Below, piece by piece: positions 1-7,283 of a stretch of DNA of 22,306 nucleotides. Position 1 is the first letter of the stretch. Each line of letters begins with the position of its first letter. A program made the position numbers and the translations under genes. The stretch is from an uncultured Treponema sp. (GTDB lineage: Bacteria > Spirochaetota > Spirochaetia > Treponematales > Treponemataceae), in contig CAMOEE010000013.1 of assembly GCA_946611835.1 (NCBI GenBank), forward strand, positions 1 through 22,306. The letters are read 5' to 3'. The notes below the pieces were generated by a model that saw only the letters and a list, made by a program, of their open reading frames with translations, was not told the DNA's origin and searched no databases.

Positions 1-97
1 GGGAGAAGTCTCTCCCCTACGCCGCACTTCGTTGCGTCGTACCCCTCTCTGCGGGGCAGAATTAATAATCCTATTGCCCCGCAACGCCCCGCTTTTT
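1..97. repeat. GC-rich palindromic repeat cluster downstream of the pyr operon
   Basis: Three inverted repeats follow each other. Bases 1-16 form a perfect 6-bp stem (GGGAGA/TCTCCC) with a 4-base loop. Bases 19-40 form an 8-bp-class stem with one mismatch inside and a TTCG loop. Bases 50-58 (TGCGGGGCA) and 75-83 (TGCCCCGCA) form a perfect 9-bp stem around a 16-base AT-rich loop. No T-tract follows the stems on either strand, so this is not a textbook intrinsic terminator. It could still stop or stabilise the 3' end of the minus-strand operon ending at 98. The GC-rich composition differs sharply from other intergenic DNA here. The words GCGGGGCAG and GCTTTTTCTA recur at 13215-13233 in another GC-rich insertion, which suggests a dispersed repeat family. 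The left end is cut by the window edge. Confidence 0.6.
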
Positions 98-1918
98 CTA
101 TTGAGCCAAGCCTCTAAATTCCTTAATTGACTTAAAGCCTTTCTGCTTCATGTAGGTTTTCAGGCCTTCTATGATTTGAATCATTGTGTCAGGGTATGAG
201 AATGTTGCTGTTCCTACCTGAATTGCGGCCGCTCCTGCCATTAAGAATTCAACTGCATCCTGCCAGCATGAAATGCCACCAAGACCCACGACTGGAATCC
301 GCTCGTTTTCGGGGAGCTTGTTCATTGCCTGAAGGACATCGTAGACCATGCGAAGGGCGATTGGTTTTACTGCAGGGCCAGAAAATCCTGCCCGGATATT
401 GTCAAAGACAGGTCGGCCTGTGTTCAAATCAATGGACATTGCCTGGAAAGTGTTCACAAGGCTGATTGCATCTGCACCGGCCTCACGTACAGCCATTGCG
501 ATTCCGATTAAGTCTGGGGCATTGGGCGTAAGTTTTACCATGAGAGGCTTTTTTGTAACTTCCCGAACAGCTCTTGTAACGGTCGAAGCAAGTTCACAAT
601 CCATACCAAATCCCATTCCACCAGCCTTTACATTCGGGCAGCTGATGTTCAATTCAATCATTGGGACAGCTGTTTTGTCGAGAAGTTTGGCTCCGTCAAC
701 ATAGGTTTCAATTGAAGAGCCGGAAAGATTTGCTATTGTTACAGGCTTAAGAGCGAGCATTCCCGGAAGCTCATGCTCAATGAAATGCTCTATTCCCGGG
801 TTTTCAAGGCCAATGGAGTTTATCAAACCTGATGGAGTTTCAACAAGGCGAACTCCGGTATTGCCGGGACGAGCAAGCAAGGTGAGTCCTTTTGAGCAGA
901 TTCCGCCGAGCTTGTTCACATCAAAAATTGAGGAATATTCCGAACCATAGCCGAAAGTGCCGCTGGCAGCGATAACCGGGTTTTCAAAACGAACTCCAGC
1001 CACTTCGACGCTCAAATCAGGCTCGAATTCTGCGATTTTACCATCATTTCCCCGGGCGCTTCCGAAGACAGGTTTGTTTTTTGGCGGCTCAAACTGCAAA
1101 ATCTCACCTTTGAAAACAGGACCGTCTTTGCAGCAGCGTTTGTTTCCTTCGGTGGTGGTGATTGTACAGCCAAGACAGGCTCCCACACCACAAGCCATGT
1201 TTTTTTCCATGCTCAGGTAAGACTGAACCCCCGCCTCCATACAGATTTTCTGCAAATATGCCAGCATTGGGGTCGGGCCACAGGCATAAAGCACGGTGTA
1301 GCCCTTTTCTCTGAGAGTCTGAGCCGTAAGGGCGGCTGGCAACATTCCGTGAATGCCGACCGAGCCGTCATCAGTCGTGACAGTAAGCTCTTTAGGAGCA
1401 ATATAATCCAAGCCATAACTTCCACTTTTGAACGATGCGAAGAAATCATACGATTTTGGCTTTAAATTTGTAGCGAAACCTGCGACCGGTGCAATTCCGA
1501 TTCCGCCGCCGACGATACAAACATTGTCATTTCGATTTGGGAGAGGAAAAGTGTTCCCGGAAGGGCCGATAAGTTCAATTTCATCATTTTTTTTGAGACC
1601 ACAAAGTTCCTGAGTACCCTTTCCTTTTCTAAGAATCAGGAATTCGATGTAAGCCGCCTCAGCAGCCTTCCTTGACATATACACACTGATTGGCCGGCCA
1701 AGCAGGACACCAGATTTAGCGGAACGAATCATGTAGAACTGACCCGCCTCAGGAACTGGAATATCAGATGAGCCTGTTGACAAATCTGATACCATCAAAA
1801 CTTTTAGATTCCAGACACTGTCAAAAGGCACAGCACCTGGCTCAACATCACAATGTGTTACAATACCCTTGCCGAAAATTGGCAATGGATCGCCTTTACA
1901 GTCAGTCAATTTTTTCAT
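98..1918 (-). CDS. pyrKD: Fused dihydroorotate dehydrogenase B: PyrK electron-transfer domain + PyrD catalytic domain
   Basis: This 606-residue protein joins both subunits of the NAD-dependent class 1B dihydroorotate dehydrogenase, which oxidises dihydroorotate to orotate in de novo pyrimidine synthesis in the cytoplasm. Residues about 15-285 are PyrK-like: the flavin motif RPIS at 75-78, GGGIGIAP at 137-144, ACGPTPM at 212-218, and a 2Fe-2S cysteine set at C243, C248, C251 and C262 or C263. Residues about 300-606 are PyrD-like: SGTFGYG at 319-325, NISCPNV at 424-430 with C427 as the expected catalytic base, SLVNTF at 486-491 and GLGGI at 545-549. In most bacteria these are two adjacent genes; here the linker is only about 15 residues. 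The ATG lies 12 nt after pyrF and has a weak GGAAA site, suggesting translational coupling. It is last in the operon. Function is confident; that the fusion is active is inferred from intact motifs. Confidence 0.95.
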   Translation of the reverse strand: MKKLTDCKGDPLPIFGKGIVTHCDVEPGAVPFDSVWNLKVLMVSDLSTGSSDIPVPEAGQFYMIRSAKSGVLLGRPISVYMSRKAAEAAYIEFLILRKGKGTQELCGLKKNDEIELIGPSGNTFPLPNRNDNVCIVGGGIGIAPVAGFATNLKPKSYDFFASFKSGSYGLDYIAPKELTVTTDDGSVGIHGMLPAALTAQTLREKGYTVLYACGPTPMLAYLQKICMEAGVQSYLSMEKNMACGVGACLGCTITTTEGNKRCCKDGPVFKGEILQFEPPKNKPVFGSARGNDGKIAEFEPDLSVEVAGVRFENPVIAASGTFGYGSEYSSIFDVNKLGGICSKGLTLLARPGNTGVRLVETPSGLINSIGLENPGIEHFIEHELPGMLALKPVTIANLSGSSIETYVDGAKLLDKTAVPMIELNISCPNVKAGGMGFGMDCELASTVTRAVREVTKKPLMVKLTPNAPDLIGIAMAVREAGADAISLVNTFQAMSIDLNTGRPVFDNIRAGFSGPAVKPIALRMVYDVLQAMNKLPENERIPVVGLGGISCWQDAVEFLMAGAAAIQVGTATFSYPDTMIQIIEGLKTYMKQKGFKSIKEFRGLAQ

Positions 1919-1930
1919 TTTTATTTTCCG

Positions 1931-2890
1931 TTACAAACCAAGTTCTTTTTTTGCCTTCAACAAGTCTGCCGTTGAGTCCCGGCAAGCCTTTCCAGCAGCA
2001 TCAGCAATGTCTTTTAAGCAGAGAGTTCCCTTTTCCCGGGATTCAGCAAGGCTCTCGTCCTTTTTCCATGCACACAAAATTCCTCGTGAAGAATTTACTG
2101 TGCCGCCAGCCTTGTCAAGCAAAGTAGCCGCAATTCGGGCTGCTCCCCCCTGTGCACCATAACCCGGGATAAGGAAGAAAACGTCAGGATAAGCGTCACG
2201 AAGGGCACGGGCATCACTTTCTTCGGTACAGCCAACAACTGCACCAAGAGGAGAACAAGTCTGCTCCGGGTAAAGTGCTTTGAATTCAGCTGAAATTCGC
2301 TCCAGCTCACCGCCAGTTTTGTCAAGAACACGACCGCCGGCCTTTAATTCCTGCTGTTCAATATCAACCATGCCGGGATTAGATGTTCGCAAAAGAACGA
2401 AAATGCCCTTTCCGCCAGTCTGCCTGTTTGTAACCGGCTCCACAGCGGGTTTGCAGTATTCTGTGAAAGGTTTGAGAGTGTCAAAACCCATGTAAGGGTT
2501 AATCGTAATGATGTCTGTCTCAAAATCACTGCCTTTTCCAAAGTGAGCACGGGCATAAGCCTTTGCTGTGTCAGCGATGTCTCCTCGTTTGATGTCGCTG
2601 ATTGCGATAAAACCAGCCTCGTGAACGGCTTTAATCGTCTCGATGTAGGCTTTCAAGCCCTCAATTCCCATTGCCTCATAATAAGCAATCTGAATTTTAA
2701 AACAGCAGGCTGACTTTTCGGCGGCCACCCGCTTGATTATTTCTTTATTGTAAGCCAGGACTGCCTCCGCCGGGGAAGCGAATACTTTCAAAACCGAGTC
2801 CGGGATGTAAGAGGGGTCGGTGTCCAGGCCAACGCAAAGCGGTCCATTCTGCTTTGCAGCTTCTTGTAATTGTTCCATTAAGTGTTTCAT
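1931..2890 (-). CDS. pyrF: Orotidine 5'-phosphate decarboxylase, PyrF type 2
   Basis: Decarboxylates OMP to UMP, the last step of de novo UMP synthesis (cytoplasmic TIM barrel). From the chosen ATG at 2890 the protein is 319 residues, as expected for the longer type 2 subfamily. Visible motifs are GLDTDPSYIPDS at 21-32, FKIQIAYYEAMG at 64-75, the catalytic DIKRGD at 99-104, NPYMGFDTLKPF at 131-142, PGYGAQGG at 242-249 and NSSRGI at 266-271. The reading frame is open for another 26 codons upstream, but that would overlap the end of the binding-protein gene. The ATG at 2890 has an AGGAG site ideally placed and lies 8 nt after that gene's stop. The next gene, the fused dihydroorotate dehydrogenase, supplies the substrate two steps earlier. 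Orotate phosphoribosyltransferase is not in the window. Confidence 0.96.
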   Translation of the reverse strand: MKHLMEQLQEAAKQNGPLCVGLDTDPSYIPDSVLKVFASPAEAVLAYNKEIIKRVAAEKSACCFKIQIAYYEAMGIEGLKAYIETIKAVHEAGFIAISDIKRGDIADTAKAYARAHFGKGSDFETDIITINPYMGFDTLKPFTEYCKPAVEPVTNRQTGGKGIFVLLRTSNPGMVDIEQQELKAGGRVLDKTGGELERISAEFKALYPEQTCSPLGAVVGCTEESDARALRDAYPDVFFLIPGYGAQGGAARIAATLLDKAGGTVNSSRGILCAWKKDESLAESREKGTLCLKDIADAAGKACRDSTADLLKAKKELGL

Positions 2891-2898
2891 TTTTTCTC

Positions 2899-4083
2899 CT
2901 ATAATCCCCTTGCCCACGGGTATGTGCTTAAATATGGATCCGGTTTGACAGCGGTTGGATTTGACCACACTTCGTCAATCAGGCCCTTTTCGTTAATTTT
3001 ACCGATTCGGATTTGTTTGTACAAATGCTGATTTCCGCCGTCGATTGTTACAGTTCCTTCCGGTGCGGTGAAGTTCAAGCCTTTTGTCGCAACTCTTACT
3101 GCCTCAACATCGAAGCTGCCAGCCTTTTCACAAGCCGCAGCCCACATGTAAACTGCGATATAGGCAGCCTCAATGGGGTCGCTTGTAAGACGGTCTTCGC
3201 CATATTTTTCTTTGTAATCAGCGACGAATTTTTCATTTCGCGGGGTCTGGGTTGTCTCGTAGTAATTCCATGAAACATAATGTCCTGCAAGATTTGCCAG
3301 ATCCATTTTTGCAACTTCTTCTTCGGCGATTGAAAAACTCATCACTGGAATAATTTTTGAGGTGATTCCAGCTTTTGCAAGCTCTGCAAAGAAAGCGACA
3401 TTTGAATCACCGTTCAGCGTGTTCAGGATTACCGTAGCTTTTGAAGCAATGATTTTTTCAACAATTGCAGAAAAACTTGTTTCGCCCATTGGAACATATT
3501 CTTCGCCAACACACTCGGCATCAAGCTGGGTAAGCTGTGCCTTGATAATTTTGTTTGCCGTTCTTGGGAAAACATAGTCGCTTCCGATGAGGAAAAGTTT
3601 TTTCTTCTGTAAGCCATTAACGCAAAATTCAACCGCAGGAACAATCTGCTGATTTGGGGAAGCGCCCATGTACATGATGTTCGGGCTTGCTTCCATTCCC
3701 TCATACTGGACAGGATACCACAAAAGGCCATAAAGTTCCTCAAAAACGGGCTTTACGGCTTTTCGGGAAGCACTTGTCCAGCAGCCAAAAACAGTAGCAA
3801 CTTTTTCGACCTCAAGCAATCTTCGGGCCTCGGTAGCAAAAATCTGGGGGTCACTGGCTCCATCGGCCTGAACCGCTTCAATCTGCTTGCCAAGAACGCC
3901 GCCATCTTCATTAAGCTCAGAAATTGCAAGAAGTTCGGCATCTCGTACGGCTGTCTCACTTATTGACATCGTGCCAGAAAGAGAATGCAAAAGCCCGACT
4001 TTTACAGTATCAGCCTTCTTCTCATTGCAAGAAAAGAACAGAAAGGATGCTACAATTCCGAAAGCTATCACAAATTTCTTCAT
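2899..4083 (-). CDS. UrtA-like urea/short-chain amide ABC-type substrate-binding lipoprotein
   Basis: A 394-residue periplasmic binding protein of the branched-chain amino acid/urea class. The N-terminus has two Lys, a hydrophobic stretch and FFSC with C19 as the likely lipidated cysteine, a relaxed lipobox. The body strongly recalls UrtA: GLLHSLSGTM at 30-39, FGCWTSASRKAV at 99-110, YPVQYEG at 123-129, GASPNQQ at 140-146, SDPIEAAY at 301-308 and a C-terminus with PDPYLSTYPWAR at 381-392. UrtA proteins bind urea; close relatives bind short amides, so the ligand is not certain. No permease or ATPase gene lies nearby. It starts 9 nt after the propeller-cyclase gene with a good AGGAG site and is followed 8 nt later by pyrF, so the three should share a message. 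It may present a nitrogen compound to the receptor or to a transporter encoded elsewhere (inference). Confidence 0.88.
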   Translation of the reverse strand: MKKFVIAFGIVASFLFFSCNEKKADTVKVGLLHSLSGTMSISETAVRDAELLAISELNEDGGVLGKQIEAVQADGASDPQIFATEARRLLEVEKVATVFGCWTSASRKAVKPVFEELYGLLWYPVQYEGMEASPNIMYMGASPNQQIVPAVEFCVNGLQKKKLFLIGSDYVFPRTANKIIKAQLTQLDAECVGEEYVPMGETSFSAIVEKIIASKATVILNTLNGDSNVAFFAELAKAGITSKIIPVMSFSIAEEEVAKMDLANLAGHYVSWNYYETTQTPRNEKFVADYKEKYGEDRLTSDPIEAAYIAVYMWAAACEKAGSFDVEAVRVATKGLNFTAPEGTVTIDGGNQHLYKQIRIGKINEKGLIDEVWSNPTAVKPDPYLSTYPWARGL

Positions 4084-4092
4084 TTATATCTC

Positions 4093-7000
4093 CTATTTGA
4101 CTATCTCATAAGTTGTCATTTTTCCCTTGCCTTTGATTTCACATTCAATAGGCGCGGTGAATTTTACATCAGAATCCTTTAGCTGCTCATACACCATTTG
4201 GCTGACCCTGATTTCGCCTGGATTACATGCGCTTTCCATTCGGCTCGCTACATTGACAGTGTTACCCCATACATCATAAGCGAATTTTGTTTTTCCGATA
4301 ACACCCGCCGTTACAGGACCACAGTTCAAACCAATTCTCATGTTGAATTTTATATTAGCAATTTTATTGTAGTCTTCCAAATCACTGTACATTCCCCTGG
4401 CAAAATCTACCATTATTTTGGCATGGTCAGGATTTGATGTCGGGATACCACAGGCAGCCATGTAAGCGTCACCGATTGTCTTGATTTTTTCGACACCCAT
4501 TCGCTTTGCCCGTTCATCGAATCTTGTGAACAAATCGTTGAGGGCCGAAACAATCTCACTCGCTGTATGATTGCTTGAAACCTTTGTAAAGCTGACAATA
4601 TCCGAAAAAAGAAGGGTTACATCCGGGAAGGCTTCAGCGACAGAATGAACATCATCCTTAAGTTCGTCAGCGATTTTATCCGGAAGAATAGCACGCAAAA
4701 GCTGGTCAGACTTGTCTTTCTCGGCAGCAAGCTCAGAAGTTCGAGCCTGAACCATTCCTTCAAGGCGGATGTTCTCAAGTTTGATTTTTCGCTGCTTGAA
4801 GTAGAAGAAGGCACCGATTATGTTAATCAGCATAATCACGCTGATAATCCAGAAAACGGGCATCTGGTAAAAGTAAGGCTTTTGCACAAAAAGCATTGCC
4901 TCAGCTTCTTCGGAATACATTCCCTCGGCATTGATTGCCATTACCAGGAAAGTATGTTTTCCCGGGCTTATGTTGGTGTATGAAACAGTGCGGTTTCGGC
5001 TGACCGAACTAAAGCTGTCCTCAAAGTTAGTAAGCTGATGCTGGAACTGGATTCGCTCAGGAGCATCGAAACTGATTCCTGTAAAATTGATTTCAACCCG
5101 CTTTGTGCCCGGCTTGAGTACGAATTCTTTGTGTTTGTTGTAGTTATATGTTATGTCATCAATAGTAACGCTTTCGATATGAACCAGAGGCATCACAGGG
5201 TTTTCGCGGACTTTTATAGGGTCGTAAACCGCAAATCCGTCAACCATAGTGAACCACAATCGACCGTGAGAATCGCAGATGCTCAGAGCTGTAGATGTGG
5301 TTCCGTCTGAATCAAGGCCATCGTTGCGTGTGTAATACTGAATGCTGTTGATTTTTTTGCCGCTATGGGCAGATTCAAGCAATTCCTCCCTGCTGGCAGA
5401 AGCAATTCCGTAGTTGCTCGTAATCCAAAGTTCATTTGAAGTATCCGGGATAACCTGAAAGACCGAGTCCGTTCCGATTCCGTTGTCAGAATTTACATTT
5501 TCGTAAGAAGTCGGGGTCACATGCACAGAATCAAAAGGCTTGCAATAACCGATTCCGCTGCCTGTACAAATCCAGTAGGCACCTTCTTTGTCCTGTGTGA
5601 TTTTAAATATTACATTTCCGACAAGGCCGTCATCAGAAGTAATGTGAGAAATAATCGTCTCATTCTTCATAAGATAGATTCCGCCGCCATCAGTTCCAAT
5701 CCAGACGACATCATTGTTATCTTTGTGAAGGCACATTACATATTCGTTCTCAAGACCATCAATCTGCTTGAAAGTGTGAATTGAACCGTCAGCATGAATT
5801 ATGCTCAAACCTGTCGTTGTTCCCACATAATATTCATCTGGCGCAGTTTCCAAAGCAACACGAACTTTGTTTCCGACAAGACCATTATCAGTAGACCAGC
5901 TTTTTATTTCTTCTGTCCGTGGATTGTAAAGAAGCTGACCGGGTTTCGTATAACAGCTGACAAGGATTTCGCCTTTATGTGTCGTTGCCACATGCCGGAT
6001 ACGGATTTTCTTTGTGAAGTCAGTAAGCTTGTTGTCGATTTCGCGCTCGCCGACATAGCACCTTACGCCATTATCAGTTCCAATCCAGAAACGACCGACA
6101 GAATCCTCAACAATTGCGTTTGCAGAAGAACCAAGTTTGGTGACATTGAATTTTCCGTGGGTAAGCTTTCCAATACCGTTTCTGTCCGTAGCAAACCAGA
6201 TATTTCCTTCCCGGTCCCGGATAATTTTGTTGATTTTAGCAGAAACCAGATCTGCGTTAGTGGAAGCCTCAAAAATGCCCTTATGAAAAGATGCGACGCC
6301 ATGCTCTGTTCCGAAGATAAGGGTTCCGTCCTGGGCCACATACATTGACCATGTGGAAATTGAATCAAGGAAAATTCCTGTTTTGACTTCTTCAAGGATT
6401 CCGTTATTAAGGCAGACCAGACCATTTTCAGCAAGGCCAATCCAAAAAGTTCCGCTCAAATCCTGAATGATTGATGTAGCAAAATAAGTACCGAACCGCT
6501 CGTCAATCTGCGGTATAGTGTGGAAAAGGCCTTCAGAAAAGAGAAAGAGGCCGTTTTCATTTGATGTGATAAGCCAGACTCTGCCGGCCGTGTCGCAATA
6601 CAATGAAACGGCTATAATTCCCTTGGAGACCGTACCTGCCTGAAATTGAGGCGTGATAAGATGCCCGTGCGGGGTGAGATAAATAACACCAGCAGCTGTT
6701 CCAATCCAGATATTGCCGTTTTTATCCTCGCAAAGGGCACGAACAGAATTGTTGGGGAGACCATTCTGCGTGGTATAGGACTTGCTCGTACCGTCCGGGA
6801 AGATTTTATGAACGCCCTCATCATTAGATCCAATCCAAATGTTTCCTTTTGAATCTTCGAGAATCGTGCGTACTGAAGAAAACTTGTAGTCATTAGCCCG
6901 GCTTCGTCTGATATTTGTAAAAGCAACGCCGTCGAAACGAACCAGACCTTCATAAGTACCAATGTTGAGATAGCCGTCTTTTGTCTGAACAATATCATTT

Positions 7001-7128
7001 GCAGTTGTTCCAGTAAGACCGCCAAAAGAATTCCAGGTCTGGTAAACATAATTGTCAAGAAAAGTCTTCTGCGCAAACAAAGAGCAGCAGACTGAAAAAA
7101 CGAATGACAAGAAAAAACACTTTTTCAT
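4093..7128 (-). CDS. Transmembrane receptor: periplasmic two-component-type propeller + Y_Y_Y domain + class III adenylate cyclase
   Basis: From the ATG at 7128 the protein is 1011 residues. Residues 1-19 look like a signal peptide (FSVCCSLFA before Q20). Residues about 30-635 hold many Reg_prop blades recognisable by GNIWIGT/GVxx patterns (near 97, 138, 183, 227, 308, 345, 474, 516, 566 and 623). A Y_Y_Y-like beta domain spans about 650-748, one membrane helix 757-777, then a charged signalling helix to about 830. The cyclase domain has FSDIVSFT (841-848, metal D843), KTIGDAYMA (883-891, K883 and D887), YDVWG (951-955, adenine-selecting D952), N959 and R963, so all key residues for cAMP synthesis appear present. 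The usual output of such propellers is a histidine kinase or GGDEF; a cyclase is less common. An upstream TTG start at 7176 was not chosen: it adds 16 residues before the signal peptide. First gene of the operon. Confidence 0.93.
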   Translation of the reverse strand: MKKCFFLSFVFSVCCSLFAQKTFLDNYVYQTWNSFGGLTGTTANDIVQTKDGYLNIGTYEGLVRFDGVAFTNIRRSRANDYKFSSVRTILEDSKGNIWIGSNDEGVHKIFPDGTSKSYTTQNGLPNNSVRALCEDKNGNIWIGTAAGVIYLTPHGHLITPQFQAGTVSKGIIAVSLYCDTAGRVWLITSNENGLFLFSEGLFHTIPQIDERFGTYFATSIIQDLSGTFWIGLAENGLVCLNNGILEEVKTGIFLDSISTWSMYVAQDGTLIFGTEHGVASFHKGIFEASTNADLVSAKINKIIRDREGNIWFATDRNGIGKLTHGKFNVTKLGSSANAIVEDSVGRFWIGTDNGVRCYVGEREIDNKLTDFTKKIRIRHVATTHKGEILVSCYTKPGQLLYNPRTEEIKSWSTDNGLVGNKVRVALETAPDEYYVGTTTGLSIIHADGSIHTFKQIDGLENEYVMCLHKDNNDVVWIGTDGGGIYLMKNETIISHITSDDGLVGNVIFKITQDKEGAYWICTGSGIGYCKPFDSVHVTPTSYENVNSDNGIGTDSVFQVIPDTSNELWITSNYGIASASREELLESAHSGKKINSIQYYTRNDGLDSDGTTSTALSICDSHGRLWFTMVDGFAVYDPIKVRENPVMPLVHIESVTIDDITYNYNKHKEFVLKPGTKRVEINFTGISFDAPERIQFQHQLTNFEDSFSSVSRNRTVSYTNISPGKHTFLVMAINAEGMYSEEAEAMLFVQKPYFYQMPVFWIISVIMLINIIGAFFYFKQRKIKLENIRLEGMVQARTSELAAEKDKSDQLLRAILPDKIADELKDDVHSVAEAFPDVTLLFSDIVSFTKVSSNHTASEIVSALNDLFTRFDERAKRMGVEKIKTIGDAYMAACGIPTSNPDHAKIMVDFARGMYSDLEDYNKIANIKFNMRIGLNCGPVTAGVIGKTKFAYDVWGNTVNVASRMESACNPGEIRVSQMVYEQLKDSDVKFTAPIECEIKGKGKMTTYEIVK

Positions 7129-7163
7129 TCCTATATTATAAAGTGAAATAAAACAATTCACAA
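7128..7163 (-). promoter_or_regulatory. Promoter abutting the propeller-cyclase start codon (leaderless)
   Basis: On the minus strand TTGTGA (7163-7158), a 17-bp spacer, then a perfect TATAAT (7140-7135). Six bases (ATAGGA) separate the -10 box from the ATG at 7128, so transcription should start on or next to the A of the start codon. The AGGA touching the ATG is too close to serve as a Shine-Dalgarno. It lies just downstream of the strong terminator at 7189-7225, as expected for the head of a new transcription unit. Confidence 0.75.
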
Positions 7164-7188
7164 TGAAAAAAAACAAAATAAAAAAAAA

Positions 7189-7225
7189 ACAGCCACCGGC
7201 TATGAGGTTAGGAGCCAGTGACTGT
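7189..7225 (-). terminator. Strong intrinsic terminator after the surface lipoprotein gene
   Basis: Read on the minus strand, 13 bases at 7225-7213 pair fully with 7201-7189 (two G-T pairs) around an 11-base loop, directly followed by a run of about ten T (7188-7179). This is a classic Rho-independent terminator for the transcription unit that ends at 7284. A weaker GCCCC/GGGGC stem lies at 7245-7267 between it and the stop codon. Confidence 0.9.
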
Positions 7226-7283
7226 CAGGTTTGTTTGTTTTGTTGCCCCTTGCGATTTGCTTGGGGCTTTTTGATTTTTTGGG

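Noticed and set aside
2891..2968. Longer PyrF start at 2968
   Set aside because: It overlaps the end of the binding-protein gene, and the added 26 residues match nothing in PyrF. AGGAG sits correctly for the ATG at 2890.
5794..6348. Plus-strand open frame of 184 codons inside the propeller-cyclase gene
   Set aside because: It is antisense to repeated propeller blades, is Cys-rich and shows no family features, as expected of a shadow frame.
7126..7176. TTG start at 7176 extending the propeller cyclase by 16 residues
   Set aside because: It would place a second hydrophobic stretch before a complete signal peptide and lie upstream of the predicted transcription start. The ATG at 7128 opens a normal signal peptide.
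7245..7267. GCCCC/GGGGC stem followed by T-rich DNA as a plus-strand terminator
   Set aside because: No plus-strand gene lies upstream and the stem is only 5 bp before an internal mismatch. The main terminator is the one at 7189-7225.
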